Below, one piece after another: positions 10,851 through 21,700 of a stretch of DNA of 24,661 nt (its first letter is position 1; every line of letters begins with the position of its first letter). Source of the DNA: Annulohypoxylon bovei var. microspora (lineage: Eukaryota > Ascomycota > Sordariomycetes > Xylariales > Hypoxylaceae); assembly GCA_022836615.1 (NCBI GenBank), contig MU405463.1, positions 1-24,661 of the forward strand, given 5' to 3'. Below the pieces are notes generated by a model. The model was not told the origin of the DNA and did not search any database. It was given only the letters and a program-made list of their open reading frames with translations. A program made the translations under genes and the position numbers.

Positions 10851-12345
10851 ATAAATCCGTTTTTTTTTTTAATTAAATTAATTTATTAATCATTTTATTT
10901 AAAATTTAATATTATCGTTTATTATACCGTTATTAACATTGTTTTTATTGAATTTTAAGGCTTTAATTAAGTTATGTTTAATTAAATTATTATTATTTTT
11001 AAAATTCGTAAGTTATAAAAAAGCGTCGTTATACCGTAAAATGTAATAATTATTACGGGTGTATTATATATTTTATTTTTAATTAATGTTTAAATAATTA
11101 AAGTTATTTATTATATTATTTTTTTTATTATTTAAATTATATTTAAAAAATTAATTTAATTATAAAGCGATAATTATATATTTAATGCGTAAATATATAA
11201 TAAATTAATTAATATTTTACGATTTTAATGTGAATTTTTAATGTATATAAAGAATTTATAAAAAACTTTTTATATTTTTTTTATAAAATTCACGAAACTT
11301 TTATTTTATTATAATAATAAAGTTATGAATATAATGAACGGGTTATAAAGTATATAATGTTTTTTTAATATTTAAAATATTACTTTTAAAAATATAATTT
11401 AAATTAATTTTTACGTTCGTATATAAATTATTATTTATTAAAAATTATTCGATAATTTTATAAAAATTCTTATGGTTTATAAAAAATAAAATATTAAAGT
11501 TATTTTTAATTTATTTTATATTTCGTTAAATTTATTTAAAATAATATAATTTACTTATATTAATTTTAATAATAAAAGTATTATTATTTTTTTTTTTTTA
11601 TATTTAAAGAATTTATATACTTTAGTAAATAATACGGCTTTTAATTAAATTTATTTAATTTTTTTTTTTAATTAATTTAAATTTTATTTAAAATGTTAAT
11701 TTTTTAAAAATTAAGTTTTTTATTAAAAAAATGTTTATTTAACGTGTGGTTTTTAAGTTATTTCGAATATAAAAATAATTATAAATTAAAGTTATATTAT
11801 TTAATATAATAAATGTTTAAAAGTTTATTTAAATTATATAATAATGGGTTTAATAATTTAATTTAATTTTAATTTAATATTAAATTTTTATTAACGTGGT
11901 ATTAATGCGGTTAAATCGTTTTTATTATTATTATAATTATTATAAAATTCGTTATTAAATTAAATATGTGTTTAAATTAATTATTTATATTTTTATTTAA
12001 GTTTTTATTAATTTTTATTTAATTAAAAGTTAATAATTTAAATTATAAATGAATTTAATAGATTAAATTATTATAATTTTTTTAAAAATTAATAAAATCG
12101 GTGGTATTAAAAATTTTAACGACGTTAAAAACGTTTATTATTACTTTGTTTTTATTTTTAATTTTATTTTTAATTTTATTAATTAATTTATTAAACGAAT
12201 TAAAGCTTTTAAATATAATTTAAAAAATTAATATAAAAAGTGTAAAAATGTGAAAAAAAAGTATAAATGTTATGGTTTAAACCATGGTTTAAATTATAAA
12301 AAATGGAACATGGTATATAAAAAAATAAAAAATAAAGAAAAAGTT
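10851..12345 (-). other. T-rich RIP-mutated DNA, probable gag N-terminus and 5' region of the Gypsy element
   Basis: The plus strand is markedly T-rich here, matching the minus-strand coding bias seen over the adjoining pol. The rest of gag and the 5' LTR would be expected here, but I could not follow a convincing frame or find a partner LTR. A 14-bp perfect palindrome (ATGGTTTAAACCAT) lies at 12272-12285, about 60 bp inside the insertion boundary at 12345. The last 20 bases before that boundary are A-rich. Confidence 0.35.
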
Positions 12346-12528
12346 ATTTATAAAGCGATAAATAAAGCGGTAAAAATAAGTAATTATTTATTGTTTTTTT
12401 ACATGTAAAAAACTTAATTAACGCCGCGGCGTTAAAAATTTTTTCTTTTTTTATAACTTTATTATTTTTAAATAATTATACGAATAAAATCGCTTTTACG
12501 TTATTTTAAATTTACGCCCTTCGTGATA
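12346..12528. repeat. Right half of dispersed repeat, RIP-mutated copy 1
   Basis: Aligns to 12792-12975 with one 1-bp gap (near 12358). Differences are overwhelmingly C-to-T and G-to-A; for example AACGCCGCGGCGTTA is kept in both copies while nearby CTTAGCTAGCG has become CTTAATTAACG. It starts with the 7-bp target duplication ATTTATA and ends in CGTGATA against CGTGACA in the intact copy. Together with 192-367 it makes one full repeat copy. Confidence 0.85.
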
Positions 12529-12622
12529 ATAAAAATAAATTAATTTACGTTATTAATGTTTTATTTACGTAAATAATTATTTATATATTTAAATTTTTTA
12601 ATTATATTAAATATTATTTATA

Positions 12623-12975
12623 TATAATAAACGTTATTTTATATTAATAAAAATAAACTTATATAATTAATTATTAATTAATTTAAATTTTATAATTAAT
12701 TAAATTTATATGCGATTTAAAGTTATTTCAACAGCCCACGCTTGCCACCGCAGGTGGTCCAAGCGTTGCTGCGGAAACCTTCAGATCGGGGATCCACAAG
12801 GGTAATAAGCAAGGCGGTGAGGATAGGCAATTACTTATCGCTTTCTTATATGTAAAAAGCTTAGCTAGCGCCGCGGCGTTAGAGATCTTTTCCTTTTTCG
12901 CAACTTTGTTATTTTTAGACAACCGTACGAATAGAATCGCCTTTGCGCCACTCTAGATCTACGCCCATCGTGACA
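12623..12975 (-). repeat. Complete LTR-like repeat copy 2, mosaic: RIP-mutated to about 12727, pristine beyond
   Basis: A 353-bp unit. Read on the minus strand it begins TGTCACGATGGG and, using copy 1 for the mutated end, finishes CGTTTATTACA: TGT...ACA ends like an LTR. Bases 12623-12727 are AT-rich and mutated; from 12729 the sequence turns abruptly GC-normal. A 64-codon minus-strand frame (12922-12728) lies inside. It is antisense repeat sequence and I do not count it as a gene. Copy 1 is 94 bp to the left, in the same orientation. It may be a solo LTR or another dispersed repeat; no internal region was found. Confidence 0.65.
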
Positions 12976-13146
12976 TAAATACAATTAAATGCCCCGAATT
13001 TATGAGGGGTTGTTGTATCGGGGTCTAGCTAAATTAATTATCTCAGGAAAATACCCAGGAAATTAATTCATTTCCTATTTGGGAAGTTGTCAGAGGTGGT
13101 CCGGGCGCAATCGGTACTGGAGGGCCCCCAATTAGGTGCCACAATA
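12976..13146. other. Gene-free stretch with two hairpins at the Helitron left flank
   Basis: One inverted repeat pairs CCCCGA (12992-12997) with TCGGGG (13018-13023) and is followed by CTAG (13025-13028). A second pairs AGGAAAT (13057-13063) with ATTTCCT (13070-13076) around a 6-nt loop. No coding frame is apparent. Hairpin-plus-CTAG resembles a classical Helitron 3' end, so an older element remnant is possible, but the evidence is short. Confidence 0.4.
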
Positions 13147-13160
13147 GCCCGATTTTAAGA
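13147..13160 (+). repeat. Left terminal inverted repeat of the Helitron
   Basis: GCCCGATTTTAAGA, exact reverse complement of 24135-24148. It is followed by CGCGTTTCGGG, and the right copy is followed outside the element by CACGTTTCGCC, a curious echo of the same core. Confidence 0.7.
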
Positions 13161-13513
13161 CGCGTTTCGGGTAGCAACATTTATATTCCGTAAGTAATCA
13201 ACCTTTTAATTCCCATGATAGTTACCAATCTTTACATACCTAAATACCTAAATAATAATCAAAAACTTCTTACCATTCTGTGTGACCTTAAACTAACGCC
13301 TTGAACCCATTGAATCAAGTCTATTTTTTTTGTTTTGTTTGTCCATATCATTCCATTATCCTTCAATCTTGTGTCATTCCATTATCCTTCAATCTTGTGT
13401 CAGTTCATGTTCAATCCTCGTCTTCGCTGCTTTCCACTCCTTAGGTCTGTTCCGTCTGCATCTTCAAATACAATTTAGGTTAGCCTTTTGATTTGAAGGT
13501 TCAACATGATCAG
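13161..13513. other. Gene-free Helitron left subterminal region
   Basis: Normal composition and no RIP. A direct duplication of CATTCCATTATCCTTCAATC-type sequence lies at about 13350-13400 (the block TTCCATTATCCTTCAATCTT occurs twice, about 26 bp apart). This region would hold the 3' untranslated region of the minus-strand gene that ends at 13514. Confidence 0.5.
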
Positions 13514-14946
13514 TTACGTACCATCGTGCTCCTTCGTGCTCTTGCGCTTCTTCAATAACGCTGTAACCAAGTTGACGCTGTCCGATTCCGATTCCGAGAT
13601 AGGTGGGCATACATCATCCAAGGTGAGCTCTGAAGGGGGGTTGGGTCTTTGTTGGTCATTCACACCCTGTTCTTCTGCAGCATTGCTTGATCCAGGTGTT
13701 TCTGTGATGTCTTGCTGGCTTGAGGAGGAACTTCCTACTATCTGAAATTGCCGTTCATCGTGTCTAGTCTCGTTTGAACCACCGCTGTTATCCTCGTTTC
13801 TGGCATTGGTCCTTCTACCATTGGTTGGTGAATCATCATCTTCAATGACTTCCACTTGGCGTGTTGGGGTCTTGGGGCTCCTGTTCTTGGTTGCTGTTAG
13901 GGTAGTCTGAGTTGAACCTTGGATGGTTCTTTTGGCTGACTGCATCAATCGTTGTTGTAGGTTTGAGCGAATGGATGCTCCAGATGGGGATGAGCCTTGC
14001 GTGGATGTTGGTGTGGGATTGTTGTTGAATGACGTTGGGGCTCGTAGGGTTACACTTGGCAGAATAGCATGAATGGGGCACTGGTTGCTAGGTGTTTTGG
14101 CTTCATAGCCAGCTCGTGAGATGAACTTGTCTTTCAACTGCCCGATGATATGACCACTACAGAATATGTACTGGTCGTCTCTCAACTTCATCTTATCATC
14201 GGTGAATACCCATGCATGTCTTTTCCGTGCTGATTCGTCGAAGAGAAGGAAGATGTAGAATGAGTAGGAACCCCTTTTGACTAGGTCTGGGGGTTTGTGA
14301 TCATCTTTACGGTTCAAGAAGAAGGACAATTCAATGAAAACACCGTGTTCCAGTAGTGGTCGGAGCTGGTTGACGTGAAGACTGATGTATCGTGTTTCTG
14401 GGGGTGAGCAAACACGGCCGTAGAATGAACAACCTACCCAGTCTTTCTGCACTGGCATGTCGTGGGGGTCGATGAGTTGTACATTTGGTAGCCTAGTCAT
14501 TAGTTTTCATATCATTAGCGTCTCCCATTTGCGTGTTCATCTAGTACGTACCCGTGGATGCTCTGAAGGGATGTTGTGAGCAAAGTCTGCCAACACAGAT
14601 CATTAGGAGACATGTCCCCTGCACTTGTTCTAAATCCCCAAGCTCCTAGTGTACCAGCCACGTAGACGATATCGCCTTCGTAATATCCACAATCACCAGG
14701 TGAGTAAATGTGTGCAGAGAGGATCATGGGTGAGTCTTGGATGTAGTTGCCCACATCGACATTGATCTTCATCAGGGGTGGCTGGGCAGTAATTGGGAAC
14801 ACCAAGATACAGGTACCGAATTTGATGAACTGTGAGTCTCTATCTGCTCTTTCGACCAATGCAATTGAAGTGACAAATGAGATATCCAATCCGGATCCTG
14901 TAAAGGATACTGGGTTGCGATAGCCTTTATTTGGGGATGAATCCAT
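13514..14946 (-). CDS. Helitron partner protein with OB-fold-like segments, two exons, 457 aa
   Basis: Two minus-strand open frames (14946-14515 and 14500-13514) make one gene when a 59-bp intron (14551-14493) is removed. It has donor GTACGT, branch candidate ACTAATG and acceptor TAG. Splicing joins Gly132 to LPNVQLIDP and preserves frame. The N-terminal exon has strands like YYEGDIVYVAGTLG (residues about 88-101), and the second exon has DQYIFCSGHIIGQLKD, both resembling the kxGDxVxVxG strand of OB folds. Residues from about 280 on are Ser/Thr/Pro/Asn-rich and disordered, with a SUMO-interaction-like VEVIEDDD at 345-352 and an acidic/Lys-rich tail. It is transcribed divergently from the RepHel gene. 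A single-strand DNA-binding helper role is inferred from context and fold hints only; I do not recognise a named family. It shows no RIP stop codons. Confidence 0.65.
14493..14551 (-). other. Intron in the Helitron partner gene
   Basis: On the minus strand it starts GTACGT at 14551 and ends GACTAG at 14493, with CTAATG twice upstream of the acceptor (…ACGCTAATG…AAACTAATGACTAG). It is 59 bp, phase 2, a typical size for filamentous ascomycetes. It contains the TAA that closes the upstream frame. Confidence 0.65.
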
Positions 14947-15710
14947 GGCTGGCGTTTGTAGTTGAATAATTGTATGGGGGGGGTTTGTGGTGTCTGTTGA
15001 AGTGATTTGAACTGTAATTTGGGAAGGATATGGGCCTATTTAAGCTTTTACGTCTTTTTTAATATCCTGAAGTAAGTGTTTAATATTATTCCTTTAAACT
15101 CTTGTTAATAGGAACACATTGGATTTTCGTGTTTGTTGTTTTATTTCGTTTGAAGATGACGCCTCTAAGCCGTTGATCTTCAAAATAAAGAAGCAATTAA
15201 CTTTTCATGCTTTTCATTGTATTGTTAAACTTTATAGGAAATTGATTAGAAAGTAGGCCTTGTTTCATTTACAGCTTGCGGCATGCAATGCTTTTGCCCA
15301 CATGCATATAAAGCGAAGCAATCACTTTGCCGTAACTACATGTTCATAATATTACTTTCCAACGCTTTCGAAATTAAATATAAAGAAGTTAACTTAGTAA
15401 TAAAGGGTTTAATACGTAAGCCTCTGATAAACTTGCATGAAGATGAAATTACCAGTCGTATACGTACCTAAGCAACATACTTTGAATGGAACATGTAAGT
15501 TATGTGGACAAGCTAAGTACTTTAATTATACAAGCGGCCGTATACAAGGGGTGGACAACATATCTTTGACCTTTTTGTAATATTAGTTGATGATATTCAC
15601 AAGTTCTTTTGGTATCGTTAAGTAGTTTAGAATTAACATTATACATCGTAAATTTTCCAATTAGATATATACTGATTATGTTGTTTTGAACATGAATTTA
15701 GATTTTAGTC
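14947..15710. promoter_or_regulatory. Divergent intergenic region shared by the two Helitron genes
   Basis: 764 bp between the start codons of the two oppositely transcribed genes, so it must carry both promoters. An AT-rich box GCATATAAAG lies at about 15304-15313 and a GGGGGGG run at 14977-14983. A 62-codon plus-strand frame (15283-15471) is present but has no recognisable features and is not called. No specific regulator site could be assigned. Confidence 0.5.
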
Positions 15711-18700
15711 ATGCTCTCGCTTTTATTCGGTATTATGAGCTTTGGAAAATTTCGAATCCCCGGGTATCATCAAGTTGGACCTCACCCTAATACACATACT
15801 TCTCAGATCCTAAAGTTTCGACTTTCCAAATCAATAAAACCTGCTGCTAGGCGACCTACACGCTTTAATCAACCTTCAGTTAATCACCTAGAAGCTGAAG
15901 ATGTCGACCCTCAGCTTGAGTCTGAACCTTTAAATCACCAACATACCATTGATGATACTGACGCTCGTGGAGTTCTCCATGATCTTTTTGCTAGTCTGGA
16001 GGATGACTTCCAAATTAAGAAAGATGCTTCACTATCCAAGTCTTTTATGAAGCCTGTTAGTTCACGTCACAAAGCATTTTGCATTTCTAACTTTTGGAAG
16101 AAAACCCAGAATTTCGATCTTTTGCCTGTAGAATGGTGTCGTTTATGTCTCATGCAATGTGCCCGTGTTGATATTAAATTACTGTCATGGGAATCTTTCC
16201 CAGATCGTGTTCTTGAAAAATTGAACATTCCATTCTCTTCTAACCCAGCACAACACGCTTGTCGCTTTGACTGTTCGGATTGTTTTTCTCGGTCTTCAAA
16301 GATGGTTCAGTTGTGCAAAACTTGTTTTTCTGCTTTGGAGAAAGGAAATCTGCCGTCCCAATGTCGATTAACCATGCTTCGAGTTCCTTGTGTACATCTT
16401 TTTCCCCTTGTTATCGACAAACTCCGTCCTTTAGAAGAGAGGTTTCTAGCAATTGGTTGTGCGTTTGGCACGATTACCAAATTCTCTCTAGATCCTACTA
16501 CGAATCAGCCGAGTGACCAGGCATATCGCAAAATCTCAGGGCACGTTGTTGTCTTCGCAAACGACGTCTTTTCTGTTGCTAAAGTGTTACCTCGGCCAAT
16601 TCAAGATGTCCTCGGCGATATACATGTAATATGGTGTGCACCTGACGCACCGGTTAAGAAAGATCTTTTACCCGTCTTAGGGTTACGGAAATCTGTTATG
16701 ATGGAAGCCTTGCTATGGTTAAAGCGTAACAATCATCTATATTTCGATGTCCCACTCGATGACGACTTTTGGAATACCTGGACAGATGAGGATGATATCG
16801 TGTTACCTCAAATCCTCTCCAATGTTACACATATTGAAGATGTGGAAGCAGAAGCAGCTGACAGGGCGACTTACGTTCCCTCACAAGGACATGATCCCGT
16901 ATTTGATGACCTCGTGTCAGATAATAATATTCGTCCAGGTTCTAATCCGAATATTCCCGTGCACCTTGCGAATGCAGTTGATGTCAATGAACAGCCATAT
17001 ACGGAGCTTGAAGAAGAAGACGCGGATAATGATTTGGAAGAACAAGAGTTCGCTCGTTCATTCCACAATATGGACCATCTTGATCACACTTCTCAAGATG
17101 AGCCTTCTGTACCCGCAGCAGATGAGGTACAATCAAATCCTCTAATAGATCAAGACAACAATTCCACGGAAGATGCGGAGGTCGAGACTCACTTGAAAAT
17201 CACGTCTTCAGGATTCTTTCCAGAACAAGCCGACCAAGCGAATGATGCCGAAAAGGTACAATTTGTGCTTGAATCTATTCGCTCCGAGTTTCGGCAGCCA
17301 TTTTCCGATGAAGTTCAAGGAGGCTCCATCATTCCGGAGTCTATCGACGGGAAACCATATGTTCGCGTTTCATTAGGCAACAGGTTTCTTAGTACTCAAA
17401 ATCCTCACTACTTCGCGTCAGTCTTCCTCAAACTGTTTCCATATGGCTGGGGTGGGCCTGTTGCTTCCGATCTTGATCAGCGGCAGGAATTAGATCGCCA
17501 TAATGAGACAAATTTCGGCTTGAAAACGTAAGATAACATTTCATCTCAACCATTGACATATCTTGGTCTGGCTAACAGTAATAAAATAGTTGGGCTTCTA
17601 TCAAGTTACGGCAACATGGTGCCATGGCGGCTACGCATCCTGTCTTCCCTTTCCTTGTATTCAGTCGAATCATCAAGGATAATAACAATCGAATTAGCTG
17701 TGCACAAGCGAACAAGTCCTCCTTCGAACACATGCGTCGTATATGCAATACAATCACTCAGGAACAACTCCTCCAAGCTGCCAGTGACCTGAAACATCGT
17801 AAGCCTATTAGCAATCTAGACATTCGTCATCTTCAGCATGAAATTGCTGTGTTTGGCAGGCAATAACCTTTGTCAAACGAAGAGAAGATTTAATAAAGGG
17901 ATAAAATAAAAAGTCTGATAGTAAAGAACGGCCTCCCGGCGATTTGGTTTACTGTTAATCCAAATGATATGTCATCACCTGTCCGTATGTTTATCGACCA
18001 GAAGTTCTGGAGCGATCGATATATGAATCAAATCAGAGATAACCTCAAGAAATGTCTTACGAACAAATATCGATCTATGATGAAAGAAGTCAATTAAGAC
18101 CCTATTACATCTGTAATATAGTTTCATCATCATATAAACGCCTTTTTCGATAAGATTATCCAAGCTGCCACGAAAGATGGTGCCTTTAATCCCATTAATA
18201 ACTATTTCGAAGTCCTTAAAACTAATAAACATGGAGCTTTCCACTTACATGGTTTTCTTTGGTTTCATGGAAATATCGATGCCAAAAACGTCATTACAGA
18301 TCTATTGAAAGCTAATAATCCTGAAGATATCGCGGCTTTTATACGATGGGTTGATGAGCACTTCCAAGAGGATTTTAACGAAACAATATCAAAAAAACGT
18401 ATCCGAAAATCTAAGCGGCTTAGACCTCCTGAGAATTTACAGCATAACCTAGATCAACTAGAGCTAGAATGGGAGGATGAAGCTGAGTTCGTTGCTACCG
18501 CAGCTCAGGCCCATCGCTGTACTGCGACTTGTTACAAGTATGATAAGGTCAACAAACCGAAGAAGCGAAAGAGAGGTTTACGTCCTGCGAGAAGATATAG
18601 ATTTGGATTTCCCTGGAAGACCAACGAGTTCACCCATCTTAGTGAAGATGGCACATTGCATATCAAGAGGCTTACAAACCACTACACCCGTTAGAACAAG

Positions 18701-21700
18701 GTCATTGCAGCTGCCCTGCGGCATAACCATGACTTCAAATTAATCTTCACGAAATCATACACCATTTCATTAATGCATTACATAACAAATTATGCCACCA
18801 AAGTTGAAGGAAACAATGCAAACAAGTTCGGTTTATTGGCTGCTTTTTTCGCTATGCTTATCAAGTCCCCTGATTTTGTTGATGCTTCAAACAAAGATAA
18901 AGTTGCTCGAGGGCTTTTGATCAGGATATCGAACAGAATATTCTCAAATCGCGAACTTTCTTCTATCGATGTCTATAATCACATTCTCAGATACAATACT
19001 TATTACAGTTTCGAGAAGAACTAGCGCTGGCTTCACTACAATACCATATACTACACCATCCGCCGCCTTTGGCCTTATTTACGTCATCTTGCATTTCAGA
19101 TGTCTGATGGAGATGTTCAACCTGCATCAGAACCAACTGTATCTTTCCAGAACGGTGGTATTAAGCCTTCCATCTTTGACGCGTATTTACATCGTGGCCC
19201 AGTCTTCCGAGATATGTGTCTATATGATTACGCTTCTATTGTACTCACCGTCCCAAAACCGAGAGGTAGATGGAAGGATCGACATGTTCTCTTTGAAGGA
19301 GATGTAGGCCAAGGAAGATTTTGTCAGTAGATCAGTCAGAAGAATGCTATGTCAACGACTTTACTGACAGGTTCCTATCCATTGGACTTTCATGCAGAAG
19401 GGCCCTACGGCCGAACGGCTGTTGTTCGTTTGGCATTATTTATTCCTTGGGAAGAGTTTCTTTCGAGGGAGTCCGGTACACCGATTGAGATTTGGGACGC
19501 CCTTAGCCAGAATCTTTCTCTTAGATTAAATTTCATCAATGGGAATTTTGATCTTCTAAGAAAGTCGAAGGATGACGCCGTTCTTGACCGGAGAAACTGG
19601 GACTCTCAACTACACGAAGATGCCCCAACTGGATTCGATGATCCTGACGACGCTGAAGGCTTTCCAGATGACGATTCAAATGACGAGGAAGATGATCGAC
19701 CTAGAGACGTTAGAGATGCCGAGGAACTCAAGGCTTTTTCGCGCAGCGTCACCGAATGCATGAATCAAACAATCATGAAAGGAGGTGCTGTTTTCGAACC
19801 CAGGGTAGGACATTTGCTTCGCGCTTTTCAAGCAGGTGGCGCCTCTCAGTTGTTTGATCTTCCCATCGCGCCTGAATTGAACTATTATCACACCTTGTTG
19901 AACGACTTTGGCGCTTCATCAATAACTTCATCCAGAGACAATACTTTCATTAAAAAGGCTATTCATGATAGCATCTCAAAATGGAAAGCCGATATTGTCC
20001 GGTTCAATAAGCACATAGTACAGCAGATCGCAGGCGAGTCGGATGGGAATCTTGACCACGACCGTACTAATTTCGAAGATATGGACCATGATTTAATGGG
20101 AATGAACGAAGATCCCATTATACTTCCTTCTGCAGAAACAATAGCACCTAGCATACCTTCCTCAGATCGTCCGACCACTTTGACAATCGAGTATGAGCTT
20201 GGTGATACTTGGGAAGACCTTAGTAAGATCCTTGCTCAAGAAGATAATCTAAACCAGAAACAAGCCATCTGCCTGACTGTTGTCTTAGGACATCTTGACA
20301 AAATTGACATGGTCAGAGCAACTGATCTGGATAGTGGAGCCATGGAATTGGACAAGTCTTTGTCACTCTTTCATTACCTAGGAGGTGAGGGTGGCACAGG
20401 CAAAAGTGTTGTCATACGAACACTTATCAAGGCATTGAGTCTGAAAGGCTTTCGCCGGAGGATTTGCATTACCGCAACATCAGGAAATGCCGCAGCTCAT
20501 ATTGACGGCGTTACCATTCATTCTGCGGTAAACCTTTTAAACCAGTCTCAACCTATATCCCGGGAAAAAAAACAAGCTTGGAAAAATATAAACATATTGG
20601 TCGTTGATGAATGCAGCATAATGTCTGGTAAAGACCTTTAATAAGTATATACGCAACTCTAAAAGGCCTGTGGTTGTTTCGACGAAGATTTTGGTAGCAT
20701 ACCTATTGTCATTCTTTATGGTGATTTCTATCAATTTAAACCTGTTAGGGGTTCTTCGTTATTATATTTAGGAAAACCTACTTCCAAACAATAGCATTAA
20801 TAATCAAGAATTAAATTTGAAATTAAGAAAGATGATTATTTTTTAGGCTATTAACTTTGGGAGAAATTCATTTTAGTCATTATATTAAACGAGCAGATGA
20901 GAACTGCTAATCCTGATTTTACTACCCTCTTGCGACGTTTAAGAAAAGGCATACAGATTGTTGAAGATGCGGTTCTATTGAATACCAGGCTTGTTTCTTC
21001 TTGTGAGCTAGTTTTGGATAATCAATCCAAAGCAATCACGCCTTTGAATTCCATACGGTATATGATGAATTTGCAGGCTTCATTTGCCTTTGCAAGAACA
21101 TATCAACGAAACATATATATTTTCTTCTCTGAACATATCCCAAAATCGTCTGACAGGGCCGGCATACTTGACAAAGCTTTTGGAATAATGGACAATGCCT
21201 CGTTGAAGATTCCTGCGTATTTATGTTTCGTTAAAGGAATGCCTTTAGGTTTAATTGAAAATCTATACCAGGCATTGAAAATGGTTAATGGAGTTTAATA
21301 TGTAGCATATTCCTTTATTCCCAGTCCAGATTCGTCTATTTTCACGCTAGAACCAGGTGTTTTCATTATGACTAGACCTCCAAGGGTCATATTCGTATCT
21401 TCGAATATAACAGTTGGAATTTATCTGGAAGGATTGGAGAAAGGATTACTTCTTTTATTTCCTAAGATAATCCAAGCATCGAACGATGCAAAAAAGAGTA
21501 GGCCATTTGAAAGAAATGGTTTTATTTTAACTCCTACCTTCGCAGTCACCGAGTTTAAAGCGTAAGGTCAGACCTTACCCAGAGCTTTCCTTAGCTTAAC
21601 ATCAAGAAGAGTGACTTACAAAGGAGCGGACTTTATGGCTACCTATGTGCAATTATTAAGGGTTATAAGTTTAGATAGATTGCATCTCCTTTCACCTATT

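Larger units (their letters stand above)
368..12345. mobile_element. 11,978-bp composite insertion of RIP-dead retroelements
   Basis: The insertion interrupts the repeat shared with 12623-12975. The 7-mer ATTTATA ends the left half (361-367) and starts the right half (12346-12352). The uninterrupted copy has it once, as ATCCACA (12792-12798), so it is a target-site duplication mutated by RIP. Inside are a Tad1-like LINE (plus), an unidentified frame (plus) and a Ty3/Gypsy gag-pol (minus), so the insertion is probably nested. The right end is A-rich (12325-12343), which would fit a plus-strand LINE tail, but no terminal repeats were found and the order of insertion is unresolved. Confidence 0.6.

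Noticed and set aside
368..12345. AT-rich block as mitochondrial DNA
   Set aside because: The unmutated copy of part of it lies next door and differs by C-to-T/G-to-A only, so the composition comes from RIP of nuclear transposons.
12728..12922. 64-codon minus-strand frame in the pristine repeat
   Set aside because: Begins at the RIP boundary and lies wholly within a dispersed repeat with a mutated copy nearby; more likely non-coding repeat sequence than a gene.
13506..13745. 79-codon plus-strand frame
   Set aside because: Shadow of the Ser-rich C-terminus of the minus-strand partner gene.
15283..15471. 62-codon plus-strand frame in the divergent promoter region
   Set aside because: No recognisable feature, no good splice link into RepHel could be shown, and the RepHel frame has its own ATG downstream.
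17975..18244. 89-codon minus-strand frame opposite the Rep domain
   Set aside because: The opposite strand has the HUH endonuclease in frame; this is its antisense shadow.
18305..21565. Several separate plus-strand genes (18305, 18773, 19100, 19349, 20897, 21368 starts)
   Set aside because: All lie in one frame with conserved Rep and helicase motifs running across the stops; they are fragments of one RIP-broken gene, not an operon-like set.
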